Assembly (NCBI GenBank): GCA_019058275.1
Contig: JAHLVW010000036.1
Span: 1-64,000 of the forward strand
Direction: 5' to 3'
DNA length: 64,000 nucleotides
From: Candidatus Heimdallarchaeota archaeon
GTDB taxonomy: Archaea > Asgardarchaeota > Heimdallarchaeia > JABLTI01
In this document: piece by piece, positions 26,204-35,115 of the stretch
How the letters are laid out: the number at the start of each line of letters is the position of its first letter
Position numbering within the stretch: position 1 is the first letter of the stretch
Translations under genes and position numbers: made by a program
Notes under the pieces: generated by a model
What the model saw: only the letters and a program-made list of their open reading frames with translations
Told to the model about the DNA's origin: nothing
Database searches by the model: none

Positions 26204-27115
26204 ATGATTGAAAACTTAGATTTTTACCAACCAACTATTGAAGATTTAGCAAGTGTTATCAAAGTAATTGATGTAACAGACTGGGGAGAAACAGAAGCTG
26301 ATATTAGACGTGCTCTTAGGAATAAGAACAATAAGTATTTCACACTTATAAATCGTGAAGAAGGCTTCATGGTTGGAATCACATTAGCTGTTTCTTATGG
26401 AAATGTTGGTTTTATAGGTCATGTTGTAACATTACCCGAATTTCGAAACATGGGTTTAGGACAAGAATTAATGATTGAAGCAATTAATCTCTTAAAATTC
26501 AAAGGTTGTCGAACCATCAAATTAGATGCTGTTGAAAAAGCAAAATCACTTTACAAAAGAGCTGGGTTTACTTTTGAGATAAATTCTTTACGATTTAAGT
26601 ATGAGATAAATTCTCAAGAAGATATTCAAAAACTACTAGATAAACTGAATTCAGTAGAACAGCAATTTCCTGTATTTAATACTAAAGAAGATGATTTATC
26701 ACAGATTTTTGAAGCAGATAAAGAATTATTTGGTGGGAATCGTGAAGATTTCTTGCTTTCTTTATTTGAAGAATTTCCTGAATATGCCTTTATTACTCGA
26801 GATACTGAAGATTACCTTGCAGGATATCTATTTGGAACGTTTCAAAATGGTAATCTAAAACTAAAAGCAGGCATTAGTGATTCTTATCAATCTACAATCA
26901 ATTTGATAAAAGCTGCAATATTAACTGTAAAGGATTTAGATGATTTTAAGGTGATTTCAATTGGTCTTTTAGAAAACAGCAAGTGGGGAATAAAAGCTAT
27001 GGATGAACTTTGCTTTAAACAAACAAGCTTTTCACTTAGAATGTATTATGGTGAAAGATCTGATGCTTCATTAAACCCAATTATATTTGCTATTGGCGAT
27101 CCAGCTTGGGGTTAG
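26204..27115 (+). CDS. Double-domain GNAT acetyltransferase
   Basis: The 303-residue product has an N-terminal GNAT domain with VVTLPEFRNMGLGQELM (acetyl-CoA loop) and KAKSLYKRAGF. A second half resembling the Acetyltransf_18 C-terminal domain (FKVISIGLLENSKWGIKAM) follows. The substrate is unknown. A TATA-like AAATATAAAG at 26160-26169 lies about 35 nt before ATG 26204, implying a short leader. Confidence 0.8.
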   Translation: MIENLDFYQPTIEDLASVIKVIDVTDWGETEADIRRALRNKNNKYFTLINREEGFMVGITLAVSYGNVGFIGHVVTLPEFRNMGLGQELMIEAINLLKFKGCRTIKLDAVEKAKSLYKRAGFTFEINSLRFKYEINSQEDIQKLLDKLNSVEQQFPVFNTKEDDLSQIFEADKELFGGNREDFLLSLFEEFPEYAFITRDTEDYLAGYLFGTFQNGNLKLKAGISDSYQSTINLIKAAILTVKDLDDFKVISIGLLENSKWGIKAMDELCFKQTSFSLRMYYGERSDASLNPIIFAIGDPAWG

Positions 27116-27118
27116 GTT

Positions 27119-28015
27119 TTAGAAATTAAATACGTAGTTCTCAAGAATCTTTTTTGAACCTTCTACCAAGTTTTTTGCAGAAATCATATAATGAACAATT
27201 TCTGTATCATCCAATGTTAATGCTGTTTCGACAATTAGATTTGCGTAACCTATGCTTGCAAATCTACCTCTAGCATTCAAACTAACAGTTGTGTCTGAAA
27301 TCTTTAGTAATGGTTTTAACCGTTCAATTGACCCTGGAATTTCACCAATATGTATTTCACCTGCTTTATCAAAAATAAAATTTCTTATTTCATCTTTTGT
27401 TATTTTCTGAGATGCTCCAGCAATGAATTCAAAAATAATCTGAGTGATATAGCTGGCTTCTATTCTTTTAGCAAAAAAGCAATTATCTGTGTATTTTACC
27501 CTTAGTTTGTCTGATGCAACACTTTGTATTATATGATTAATTTCACTTTCCAGAAATTGGTCCCAATCCTCACTAAAAGGTAGTTTATGCAAATTTAAAC
27601 CAGGTGATCGCAAAGTTGAATGAAATACTAATAGAGCTTTTCCTAATGGTGTAAGGTCATAATGTGAATGAACGCCACCAAATCCCTTCCAAGCCATTCC
27701 TTCTGAAGGTCCTTCCTTCTCACGTATCATTACTTTATTTTCTCGAAAAGATTTAAGATATCTTTCAAAACCAGTTAACGATTTAGCTTTGATTCTTGAT
27801 TGTATTCTCTTGGTTAAATCTTTAACACGACTGAATCGATTCAAATCCTTGGAATCAAAATATAACTCAAGCTCCTTATTATAATTGAAAAATCTAGCAC
27901 GGTTAATTGGTTCTTCTAAATATGATATCATAGCTGCAGAGGTTAATATTACATAGCAAGATTCATTATCAAAATCTCGTATGACTTTTTGTGCTAATTC
28001 TCTAATTTCACTCAT
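27119..28015 (-). CDS. Conserved-looking hypothetical protein
   Basis: The 298-residue product is soluble and mixed alpha/beta with no signal peptide or membrane segment. An N-terminal basic helical region (residues 55-110) precedes a middle part with GFGGVHSHYDLTPLGKALLVFHS. The LTPLGKALL stretch looks like a winged-helix fragment common in archaeal regulators, but I cannot assign a family. It converges on the GNAT gene with a 3-nt gap. Confidence 0.6.
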   Translation of the reverse strand: MSEIRELAQKVIRDFDNESCYVILTSAAMISYLEEPINRARFFNYNKELELYFDSKDLNRFSRVKDLTKRIQSRIKAKSLTGFERYLKSFRENKVMIREKEGPSEGMAWKGFGGVHSHYDLTPLGKALLVFHSTLRSPGLNLHKLPFSEDWDQFLESEINHIIQSVASDKLRVKYTDNCFFAKRIEASYITQIIFEFIAGASQKITKDEIRNFIFDKAGEIHIGEIPGSIERLKPLLKISDTTVSLNARGRFASIGYANLIVETALTLDDTEIVHYMISAKNLVEGSKKILENYVFNF

Positions 28016-28141
28016 TGATAAATCACTAACTTCAAGATTTAATTATTAGTTGCTCCAATAGTCATAAAAAGTATTCTAAATGAAATGATGAAATTTCATG
28101 TTTAATGAACTTAATTTGAGTAAATTCATCATATCTATTTT

Positions 28142-29071
28142 CTATTCATCATTCCGCGTTTCAGATTCTTTCATATTATTTTCTTCAAGCTCTTGTGTTT
28201 CACTTTCTTTTGAAAAATCTTCATCTGTTTCTTCTTCGTCTATCTCTTGTTTTTTCTTACGTTCTTGAACATAGTAAATAACATTTGAAATAATAAACAT
28301 CACAATTAAAATTCCAAATATAATGAAGAAATAAAGATTAAATTGATTGGATATCTCATCAATTTGCCCTTGGGTCAATTCCAAAATATATTCTGGTGGA
28401 TTATTGCCTAGTAATTGTACACCAAAGAAAGCATAGAAAATAGCTCGTGGTATTGATCCTATGAATGTTGCTAGGAAATAATGTGTGTCTTTTACTTTAG
28501 ACAAACCTGCTGCATAGCTAATTGGATCAAACATAATTACTGGAACAGCACGACCTACAATTATTGCCCATAATCCCCATCGTTTTATCCATTCATCAAA
28601 AATATATATGGTTCTGTCTATTATTCCTGATTTCTTCCCTGCAGCATCAACTATTGCTCTTCCACCTCTTTTGGATAAATAAAAGGTAACAGCAGCACTA
28701 AACGTTGACCCCACAACTCCAATAAAACTTCCCCAACCTAAACCGAATAACATTCCACCTGTTAGTAGTATTAACTCCGATGGAATTGGAACCAGTAAGC
28801 TTTGTAGTACCATTATACAAATGAAAATAAATACCCGTAAAGCAATGTGAAGTGTTAGAATGGGTGCTATAAAATAATCTCGAACAATAGAAAACAGAAA
28901 TGTTTTATCCCAAATTATTAACACTAGTAGAGCTACTGAAACTAATACTATAATTGTGAATATTATTGCTAAGACGATTCGATCTTTTGTCCATGTAAAA
29001 TCTTTTGAATCTCTCCTTGATGTTGTATCCTCTAATGTAGTTTCTTCACTTACTTCGATTGTTTCAGTCAT
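28142..29071 (-). CDS. VTT/DedA-family (TMEM64/TVP38-like) membrane protein
   Basis: The 309-residue product has at least five membrane segments and the VTT-domain core: LVPIPSELILLTGGMLFGLGWGSFIGVVGSTFSA and, later, RWGLWAIIVGRAVPVIMFDPISYAAGL with the conserved Arg-containing re-entrant loop. The family includes lipid scramblases (TMEM41B, VMP1) and bacterial DedA undecaprenyl-phosphate flippases. Both termini are hydrophilic and very acidic, and the C-terminal tail is unusually long. It diverges from the Get3-like gene. Confidence 0.82.
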   Translation of the reverse strand: MTETIEVSEETTLEDTTSRRDSKDFTWTKDRIVLAIIFTIIVLVSVALLVLIIWDKTFLFSIVRDYFIAPILTLHIALRVFIFICIMVLQSLLVPIPSELILLTGGMLFGLGWGSFIGVVGSTFSAAVTFYLSKRGGRAIVDAAGKKSGIIDRTIYIFDEWIKRWGLWAIIVGRAVPVIMFDPISYAAGLSKVKDTHYFLATFIGSIPRAIFYAFFGVQLLGNNPPEYILELTQGQIDEISNQFNLYFFIIFGILIVMFIISNVIYYVQERKKKQEIDEEETDEDFSKESETQELEENNMKESETRNDE

Positions 29072-29285
29072 CTTTTGTTCTCCACTGAATATAATTTCTT
29101 ATATGATTTAAGTTAAATCTCTTACTATAAGAGGCTAATTAAATCGATTGATATAAACATTCATGGGTTACTCATGTTTATCTGAAATCAGCTGTTTGAG
29201 TAATTTAAACAATTATATAAATGAAAAACAAAAGTTTTATAGAGCACATAGTAATTCTTGAAAAAAAAACAGATGTGAACTTTCA

Positions 29286-30347
29286 ATGACTTTGAAATCA
29301 TTAATTGCTAAAAAAGATTTGAGATATTTGTTCTTGGGTGGTAAAGGTGGGGTTGGAAAAACGATATCCGCTTCTGCAATTGGTATTGAGTTAACCAAAC
29401 ACTTTGATAGAGTGTTAATTGTAAGTACTGACCCAGCACACTCTATTTCAGATTGCTTTGATCAAGATCTTTCCGGTGGAGATCCAGTTCCAATTGATGG
29501 AGTAGACGGGAATTTATTTGGTATGGAGCTTGAAGCTGAAAAAGGATACGAACAATTTCGAGAATTAAGTGCAATGGGTATGCCTAGTGGTGGTATGCCT
29601 GGTTTTGGAGGACCTAGCGAAGAAAATGTTGTTTTAAATGTTGATTCAGAAAGTATAGATGGTTCATCATCTTCACCATTAGGTTTCAATATGAAAGATG
29701 CCTTAGGAATGAGTTCTGACCTTTTTGGAACAGATTCAATTCCACCTGGTTCAGATGAAGCATTTGCTTTTGGAAAATTACTCGAGCTTATTGAGAGTAG
29801 TGGTTATGATGTAGTTGTTTTTGATACTGCACCAACAGGTCACACATTAAGATTGCTTTCATTGCCAGACTATCTTGATAGTTTCGTTGGAAAAATAATT
29901 AAAATGAGATTACGTTTTGGTAATCTTTTCAAGAGCATTAAAGGTTTATTTGGAGGGGGTTCTAAAGACAAAGAAGATAATTCCTTAGAGATGTTGGAAT
30001 CTTTGAAGAAAGTCATTACCAAAGCCCGTATCGAACTAGCAGATGATACAAAAACAGAATTTATTCCAGTAACAATTCCAACCCTTATAGCGCTTTATGA
30101 AACTGAGAGATTAGTAGTTACATTAACAGAATATAGCATCCCTGTAGAACATATGATAATTAATCAATTAATTCCTCCAAGCAAAGATTGTAAATTCTGT
30201 GCAAAAAGGTTTGAAATTCAAGAAAAAACAATGATGACACTAAAACAATATTTCGGAAAATATGACCTGATAGAGATTCCGATGGTTCCACAAGAAATTA
30301 GAGGAATTGAACAACTAAAATTGCTTGCTGAAAAATTATTCAAATAA
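29286..30347 (+). CDS. ArsA/Get3-type ATPase
   Basis: The 353-residue product has a deviant Walker A with signature Lys (GGKGGVGKTISASAIG, residues 18-33), switch I STDPAHSISDCF, switch II FDTAPTGHTLRLLSLP, and the zinc-site CKFC at about 302-305 that distinguishes Get3 from ArsA. It probably delivers tail-anchored membrane proteins. Residues 97-158 form a Gly/Met/Ser/Pro-rich insertion (MGMPSGGMPGFGGP onward) in the client-binding subdomain region. An EMC3/Get1-like insertase gene lies at 16742. Confidence 0.88.
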   Translation: MTLKSLIAKKDLRYLFLGGKGGVGKTISASAIGIELTKHFDRVLIVSTDPAHSISDCFDQDLSGGDPVPIDGVDGNLFGMELEAEKGYEQFRELSAMGMPSGGMPGFGGPSEENVVLNVDSESIDGSSSSPLGFNMKDALGMSSDLFGTDSIPPGSDEAFAFGKLLELIESSGYDVVVFDTAPTGHTLRLLSLPDYLDSFVGKIIKMRLRFGNLFKSIKGLFGGGSKDKEDNSLEMLESLKKVITKARIELADDTKTEFIPVTIPTLIALYETERLVVTLTEYSIPVEHMIINQLIPPSKDCKFCAKRFEIQEKTMMTLKQYFGKYDLIEIPMVPQEIRGIEQLKLLAEKLFK

Positions 30348-30359
30348 ACCTCAGGAAAC

Positions 30360-30374
30360 CTGGTAAACTACCAG
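30360..30374 (+). terminator. Hairpin after the Get3-like gene
   Basis: CTGGTA-AAC-TACCAG is a perfect 6-bp stem with a 3-nt loop, 12 nt beyond the stop codon, followed by a short T-rich stretch. A weak intrinsic-like terminator. Confidence 0.45.
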
Positions 30375-30401
30375 TATTTCTCCAATATTAAAAGAGTAAG
30401 A

Positions 30402-30671
30402 TTACTCAATAGGTGCACGTATTGTTGCAATTGAATTATCTTGGATCCCCATAGTAAGTAATTCTTCAGGATTTCCATAGATTTTATCTTCTTCAACTGT
30501 TTTTAGAGCTTTAACTCTGAATGTAAATCTTCTTTTAGCTACAACGATTTCAGCTTTTGTTTTCATATCCAATTCATCTTTTAGATCAGTATGAACTATT
30601 AATTCACCTTCTTTTGCAGTTTCATCATGTAAAATTCTAAGTCTTCTTTCTTTAACCATACTACTCATCAC
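30402..30671 (-). CDS. Small beta-rich protein, unknown function
   Basis: The 89-residue product is beta-rich and ends with GIQDNSIATIRAPIE, a phrasing common in double-psi beta-barrel modules such as the CDC48 N-domain (LGIxDGDxVxIR). No ATPase domain is attached. The first codons contain several Met choices (M1, M2, M5). I cannot assign a family with confidence. It is convergent with the Get3-like gene. Confidence 0.55.
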   Translation of the reverse strand: MMSSMVKERRLRILHDETAKEGELIVHTDLKDELDMKTKAEIVVAKRRFTFRVKALKTVEEDKIYGNPEELLTMGIQDNSIATIRAPIE

Positions 30672-30810
30672 TCTTACTGAAATATAAATTACTACTTATT
30701 AAAGTTATTTTGAAACGATTTATTTAATTAATATTTGTAATAAAATGCCCAAAAATAACCCTCTATCTTTCAATTAAAATAAAAAAATGCAATGAAAAGG
30801 GATGATTAAT

Positions 30811-32304
30811 TTACATACCCTTTTGTGTTTTTCTTCGTTTTCTATAAGTTACAAATGTGATTATTGTAGGAATTACTGCTAATAGAACTATTCCTATACT
30901 AACTCCAATTGTTATCCACCATTGGGTTGCTTTTGGTTCCTCAAGAATAAATGGTTCAATAGTAATCTCTAGTAAATTCGAATGTAAAATGTTTTCTTGA
31001 ACAGGAATTAGGAACTTCTGATCAAAGTAATCATAAGTTACTAATGTTGGTTCTATAAAGAAATCACCATTAATCAATGGTAAGATTGTATAGTTGAAAA
31101 TCATTGATTCTCCTTCTGTCAGATTGTTGATGCGCCAAATTTCGACACCCTTTGTATCAAAAGTCCAGTCACTATAGACCTGTTCTTCTAAAGTAAGGTT
31201 AAAAGCAGCTACTAGTCCATGATTTGTAATATTGATTTCAATTGTTATGGGATCTACTGTGTTATTCAAAATATTTAGTTCTGTACGCTTGATTAAAGTC
31301 CCATTTTCACTTGGATAAAGGAAATATTTTGAAATACTTATCTTTGGTATCTTGAAATTCCAATCATCGCCTTCATAGATTGGATAGTAAACCAATATCT
31401 TTGATGCGTTGGATATTTCAGTATTATCTGATAATGTTTCATTAATTCCAATAAAATTAACTGTACAGCTTGGTATTACAAATGTCTCATTTCTTAGTGC
31501 TTGAACCTGGTAGCTAAATGTATGCGTATCGTTAATTTTCATGTGTCCTGCTTCACTACTCATGTACGTAGTATTGTATACAAAGAAATCTTCAGAAGAA
31601 CCTGGCAAAGCATCTGTTGTTGTAATATTAATCCATGAAAGATAGAAATTAGTTATTTTAATTATAATCGTAAAATTACCATCAACTTTAACTCTTGCAT
31701 TGGTTGTTTCAATACCTAAACCGCCATTTGTTTCATTTACAAAAAACGACTTTTCAACTCTTACTGTATCCAAGTCCTTGTAGACATAAAATTCTATATT
31801 ATTTGATTGACTGTAATCATCTGTGCTGTTTCCCCAATCAAAGTAGACGTATGAACCTACAAAGAGATACCTTTCTTCATGATGAGGAGTTAAAGTATAG
31901 GTTATACTTTCTGAATTGTCTGGATCAATAGATGACCAATTTTGATTTGGACTTCTGCTAAATGTGAACCATTCATCTCTATAACTTGGATTCATTTCAC
32001 TTACATCTGATTCATTACTCATTAATCCTATATTATAGATTGTAAAGGCTGCATTATTAGTAATTACAATTGTAACTGAAAAACTGTTATTGATATTTGT
32101 TTCAAAAAATTCTACGGGAGTTGGACGATCTATATCGGAAATCTTCTTGGTAACATTAATTGCAATATTATTTATACTTGGGCTATCACCAGTTTTAACT
32201 GGGGTTGTTACAGCTTGTGTAGTCTCTAAATCATAATTTTGTATTGTTGCAATTAGTACTACTGTGAATATTATGAACAGTGTAGATATTTTTTGTTTAT
32301 TCAA
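30811..32304 (-). CDS. Secreted, C-terminally membrane-anchored surface protein
   Basis: The 497-residue product has an N-terminal hydrophobic signal (residues 5-22), about 430 extracellular residues rich in Asn, Thr and N-glycosylation sequons (for example NNSF, NGTL, NLTE), and a C-terminal membrane helix (WWITIGVSIGIVLLAVIPTIITFV) before a basic tail KRRKTQKGM. At least three repeats resemble Ig-like, CARDB-type domains (VEFFETNINNSFSVTIVITN; IEINITNHGLVAAFNLTL). It is probably exposed on the cell surface; binding partners are unknown. Confidence 0.75.
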   Translation of the reverse strand: MNKQKISTLFIIFTVVLIATIQNYDLETTQAVTTPVKTGDSPSINNIAINVTKKISDIDRPTPVEFFETNINNSFSVTIVITNNAAFTIYNIGLMSNESDVSEMNPSYRDEWFTFSRSPNQNWSSIDPDNSESITYTLTPHHEERYLFVGSYVYFDWGNSTDDYSQSNNIEFYVYKDLDTVRVEKSFFVNETNGGLGIETTNARVKVDGNFTIIIKITNFYLSWINITTTDALPGSSEDFFVYNTTYMSSEAGHMKINDTHTFSYQVQALRNETFVIPSCTVNFIGINETLSDNTEISNASKILVYYPIYEGDDWNFKIPKISISKYFLYPSENGTLIKRTELNILNNTVDPITIEINITNHGLVAAFNLTLEEQVYSDWTFDTKGVEIWRINNLTEGESMIFNYTILPLINGDFFIEPTLVTYDYFDQKFLIPVQENILHSNLLEITIEPFILEEPKATQWWITIGVSIGIVLLAVIPTIITFVTYRKRRKTQKGM

Positions 32305-32451
32305 TTTTAGTCCTCGTCTAATTGTCTACTTTTCCAAATATTTCCTTTTTACTTGGAATTAAAAAGCTTTCTTTAAACTTCAATTCTATTTTATTTGTTC
32401 ACAAATAATTCTCTATAAAATATTTTTCCTTAAATTCCAAATGCCTTATTT

Positions 32452-33108
32452 CTAATAGGATTTCATGTTTTTTTTGTTTATTAAATAATTATATTCTAAT
32501 TTATCTAGCATTGTGACAAGTCTACTTAGTGGTAATCCCATCACATTATAGTAACACCCTTCAATTTTATCGATCAAAGCTGCTCCCTTCCCTTGAATCG
32601 CATAAGCACCTGCTTTATCAAGGACGCTCTCTGCATCAATATAAGCAATAATCTTTTCTTCTGACCATTCTATCATGCTGACCAATGTTCTCTCAACTGC
32701 AGTTAGTATTTTATCTTTGTGAGAATCATAGATGCATATACCAGTATAAACTTCATGTGTTTTACCTAAGATTTTTTTCAACATATTTATTGCATCAGCT
32801 TTATCGGTTGGTTTGCCTATAATTTCATCATCTATAACAACAATTGTATCAGCACCAATAATTAATGAGTTGCTCTTTTTTTCAAGTGGAAGGGACTTTC
32901 CAACACATGAAACTTTTTGGTATGCAACTTGTAGAACTTTTTCTTCAATAGTTGTATTTTGTTTATCTCCAAATGTTTCTTTCTTCTTTGCGCTATTGAA
33001 ATTCTTCTCTTCTTCCAAACAGGGAATTACTTCGTGTTTAATACTAAGTAGATCTAATAATTCATGCCTACGAGGTGATGCTGATGCTAGAATAATGTTC
33101 TTCATCAT
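32452..33108 (-). CDS. maf: Maf-like nucleoside triphosphate pyrophosphatase
   Basis: The 218-residue product shows the Maf/HAM1-related fold: ILASASPRRHELLDLL at the start, LIIGADTIVVIDDEIIGKP in the middle, HEVYTGICI, and DKAGAYAIQGKGA with the catalytic region. Maf proteins hydrolyse non-canonical or modified NTPs. An insertion of about 20 residues (NFNSAKKKETFGDKQ) lies between the first two motifs. Confidence 0.93.
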   Translation of the reverse strand: MMKNIILASASPRRHELLDLLSIKHEVIPCLEEEKNFNSAKKKETFGDKQNTTIEEKVLQVAYQKVSCVGKSLPLEKKSNSLIIGADTIVVIDDEIIGKPTDKADAINMLKKILGKTHEVYTGICIYDSHKDKILTAVERTLVSMIEWSEEKIIAYIDAESVLDKAGAYAIQGKGAALIDKIEGCYYNVMGLPLSRLVTMLDKLEYNYLINKKNMKSY

Positions 33109-33300
33109 TGAAGTCTCACAAGATCTTTTTACATAGCTTATCCTTTTAATATTATAAATAAAGAATTCTACACTATGAATAATTATATAATCAATTCCGA
33201 ACCTTTTTCTAATATCAGTACATTAATTATTTACTGAGTTAGAATTATATTGAATTAGTAACTAACAAATAACAACTGACTAGGAAGAGGATTTATTCAA

Positions 33301-34890
33301 TTGCCCAAGAATATCAAATATGATAATTTAGATAAAAGGTATCTTGCTGCTCTTATTAGTTCTTTAGAAGAACGAAAGAAGAACAGAGACATTGATATCG
33401 AATTATATGATTCATTGATCAAAAAATATACACATGCCTATGAAATTGCTGAAGATAAATCAACTATAAGAGATGGTTTTGTAACTTTAGAAGCAATAGC
33501 ACCTGATCCAGAAACTATAAGGAATTCAGTTAAGCAATTACTCGAGAGAATACTTGCTCTAGAAAAAGAGCAGAGAAAAATTAGAGGAAGATTTTCAAAA
33601 CTAGATGAATTGTTAGCTAAAGGAAATGTTTCTGAGAATGTATATCTAACTAAGAAGAAAGAATATGAAATTTTAGTTATGAAGCTTGAAGATCAAAAAC
33701 AAATCTTTCTAAAGGGCATTCCTGATTCTCTAAGTATTATACAAGAAATGAATATTGGACTCGTTGAGAGAATTGAAGAGGTAAAAGTAGATGCAGCAGT
33801 AACAAAATCGAAAACAATAACTGATGAGTTGAAAAAACTTGAGAAAAATAAAAAAGATATTACTTATGTGGCAAAGGAAATGTCCAAGTTAGTTGATGTT
33901 GACTTTGATAAAGATGTTTGGGTAAGACCTACTGATGCTGACCTGCTACTACCTCCACCAGTTGTTAAAGCTGAGATTAAACCTCTAAGCAAAGAAGTTC
34001 CACAAAAAGTAAAACCTGAACCCTCTGCTTCTGGAGTTATACCACCTCCTGATAGAACTATTTGGGTAAAATGGAAAAGAATCAAAATTGGTAAATTAAT
34101 GGGAGAAATTAGTTTAGTTGGTGGTAATTTTGCTGTTATTGCTACAGATAGACCCTCTTTAGCAATCATTCGAGATATAGCAGTAACAGGTCCTTCTCGA
34201 TTGAGATCATCAACGAATCCAAAGGTAATTGAAGACCGTCTTAAGAAACTAATAAAGGACAAATACAATGTTTCTGATGTTGATTCTCTACTCCCACAAC
34301 ATCTGATAAGATTCGCTGTTGACAATAAAGTTGGGGTTGATCTTTTCAAGTTAATAAATTCCTATTTTGCTTCTGTTGGAAGTGGAGCAGTAACTGTAAA
34401 AACAAGTGAAGCATTAGTTAATGATAATGCTCAAATTTTAACTTTAGCTGAAAATGTTAATTTATTAGGAAGAAGAGTTCTTACTCCTGATAGACAATTA
34501 ATTGGTGTTATTCACGAATTATATTATGATCCAACTACATCCCATTTGTATACTTTTGCTTTCAAGGGTGTACCTCCAGCAGTCATTCGTAGAATATATA
34601 GAGATTCACATAATAGAACGATGACAGATGGGACCTTTAGTGAATTCAGAAATGAAATTTCTAAAAAGCTATCAATACCAATCTATGAGGCGCTCACACC
34701 TTCAAGTATTTTAAGATACTCTTTGATGAGCGGTTTAGTTCACAATCTAAATCAATTGGCAACACTTGTTGAAAGCATGAATCCAAGAGTTTCCAAAGTA
34801 GTAGATATTTCTTCTATAAGTTCGCAAGGAGTAATGCTTTCTCGATATCCTCAAAACTCTCTCCCAAGAATTCAATACGTTGAATACTAA
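33301..34890 (+). CDS. Coiled-coil protein with C-terminal PRC-barrel domain
   Basis: The 529-residue product starts at TTG 33301. Residues 1-200 are almost entirely helical with heptad-like coiled coil, residues 215-260 form a proline-rich linker, and residues 385-425 form a PRC barrel (LLGRRVLTPDRQLIGVIHELYYDPTTSHLYTFAFK). The pairing of PRC barrel and coiled coil recalls CdvA, which recruits ESCRT-III to membranes in archaeal division, but the order is reversed and no ESCRT gene is adjacent. The family is otherwise unrecognised. Confidence 0.65.
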   Translation: MPKNIKYDNLDKRYLAALISSLEERKKNRDIDIELYDSLIKKYTHAYEIAEDKSTIRDGFVTLEAIAPDPETIRNSVKQLLERILALEKEQRKIRGRFSKLDELLAKGNVSENVYLTKKKEYEILVMKLEDQKQIFLKGIPDSLSIIQEMNIGLVERIEEVKVDAAVTKSKTITDELKKLEKNKKDITYVAKEMSKLVDVDFDKDVWVRPTDADLLLPPPVVKAEIKPLSKEVPQKVKPEPSASGVIPPPDRTIWVKWKRIKIGKLMGEISLVGGNFAVIATDRPSLAIIRDIAVTGPSRLRSSTNPKVIEDRLKKLIKDKYNVSDVDSLLPQHLIRFAVDNKVGVDLFKLINSYFASVGSGAVTVKTSEALVNDNAQILTLAENVNLLGRRVLTPDRQLIGVIHELYYDPTTSHLYTFAFKGVPPAVIRRIYRDSHNRTMTDGTFSEFRNEISKKLSIPIYEALTPSSILRYSLMSGLVHNLNQLATLVESMNPRVSKVVDISSISSQGVMLSRYPQNSLPRIQYVEY

Positions 34891-34931
34891 ATTTCTGATA
34901 AAAAACCTCGAAAAATAGGGGGAGGGAGGCC

Positions 34932-34978
34932 CCTCGACCATGAGAGAAAAAAAGAGATTTCTTTTTTCGGTCAAGAGG
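34932..34978. other. Long hairpin between convergent genes
   Basis: CCTCGACC (34932-34939) pairs with GGTC-AA-GAGG (34969-34978), and the stem continues as GAAAAAA with TTTTTTC (34946-34952/34962-34968) around a short loop. A G-rich stretch precedes it. It lies between the coiled-coil PRC gene and bpsA. It may be a bidirectional terminator or a small structured RNA. Confidence 0.45.
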
Positions 34979-35115
34979 CAAGTGAGTATTTTACAAATGT
35001 GAAATATAAAGCTTACTACTGTTGCAAAAAAAGTGGTCTTTGCTTAACTCGGGTTCACTTCCAATAGAAAAACGTCTATTTATATAGAAAGATGTGTTAA
35101 TTAGACAAAAAATAG

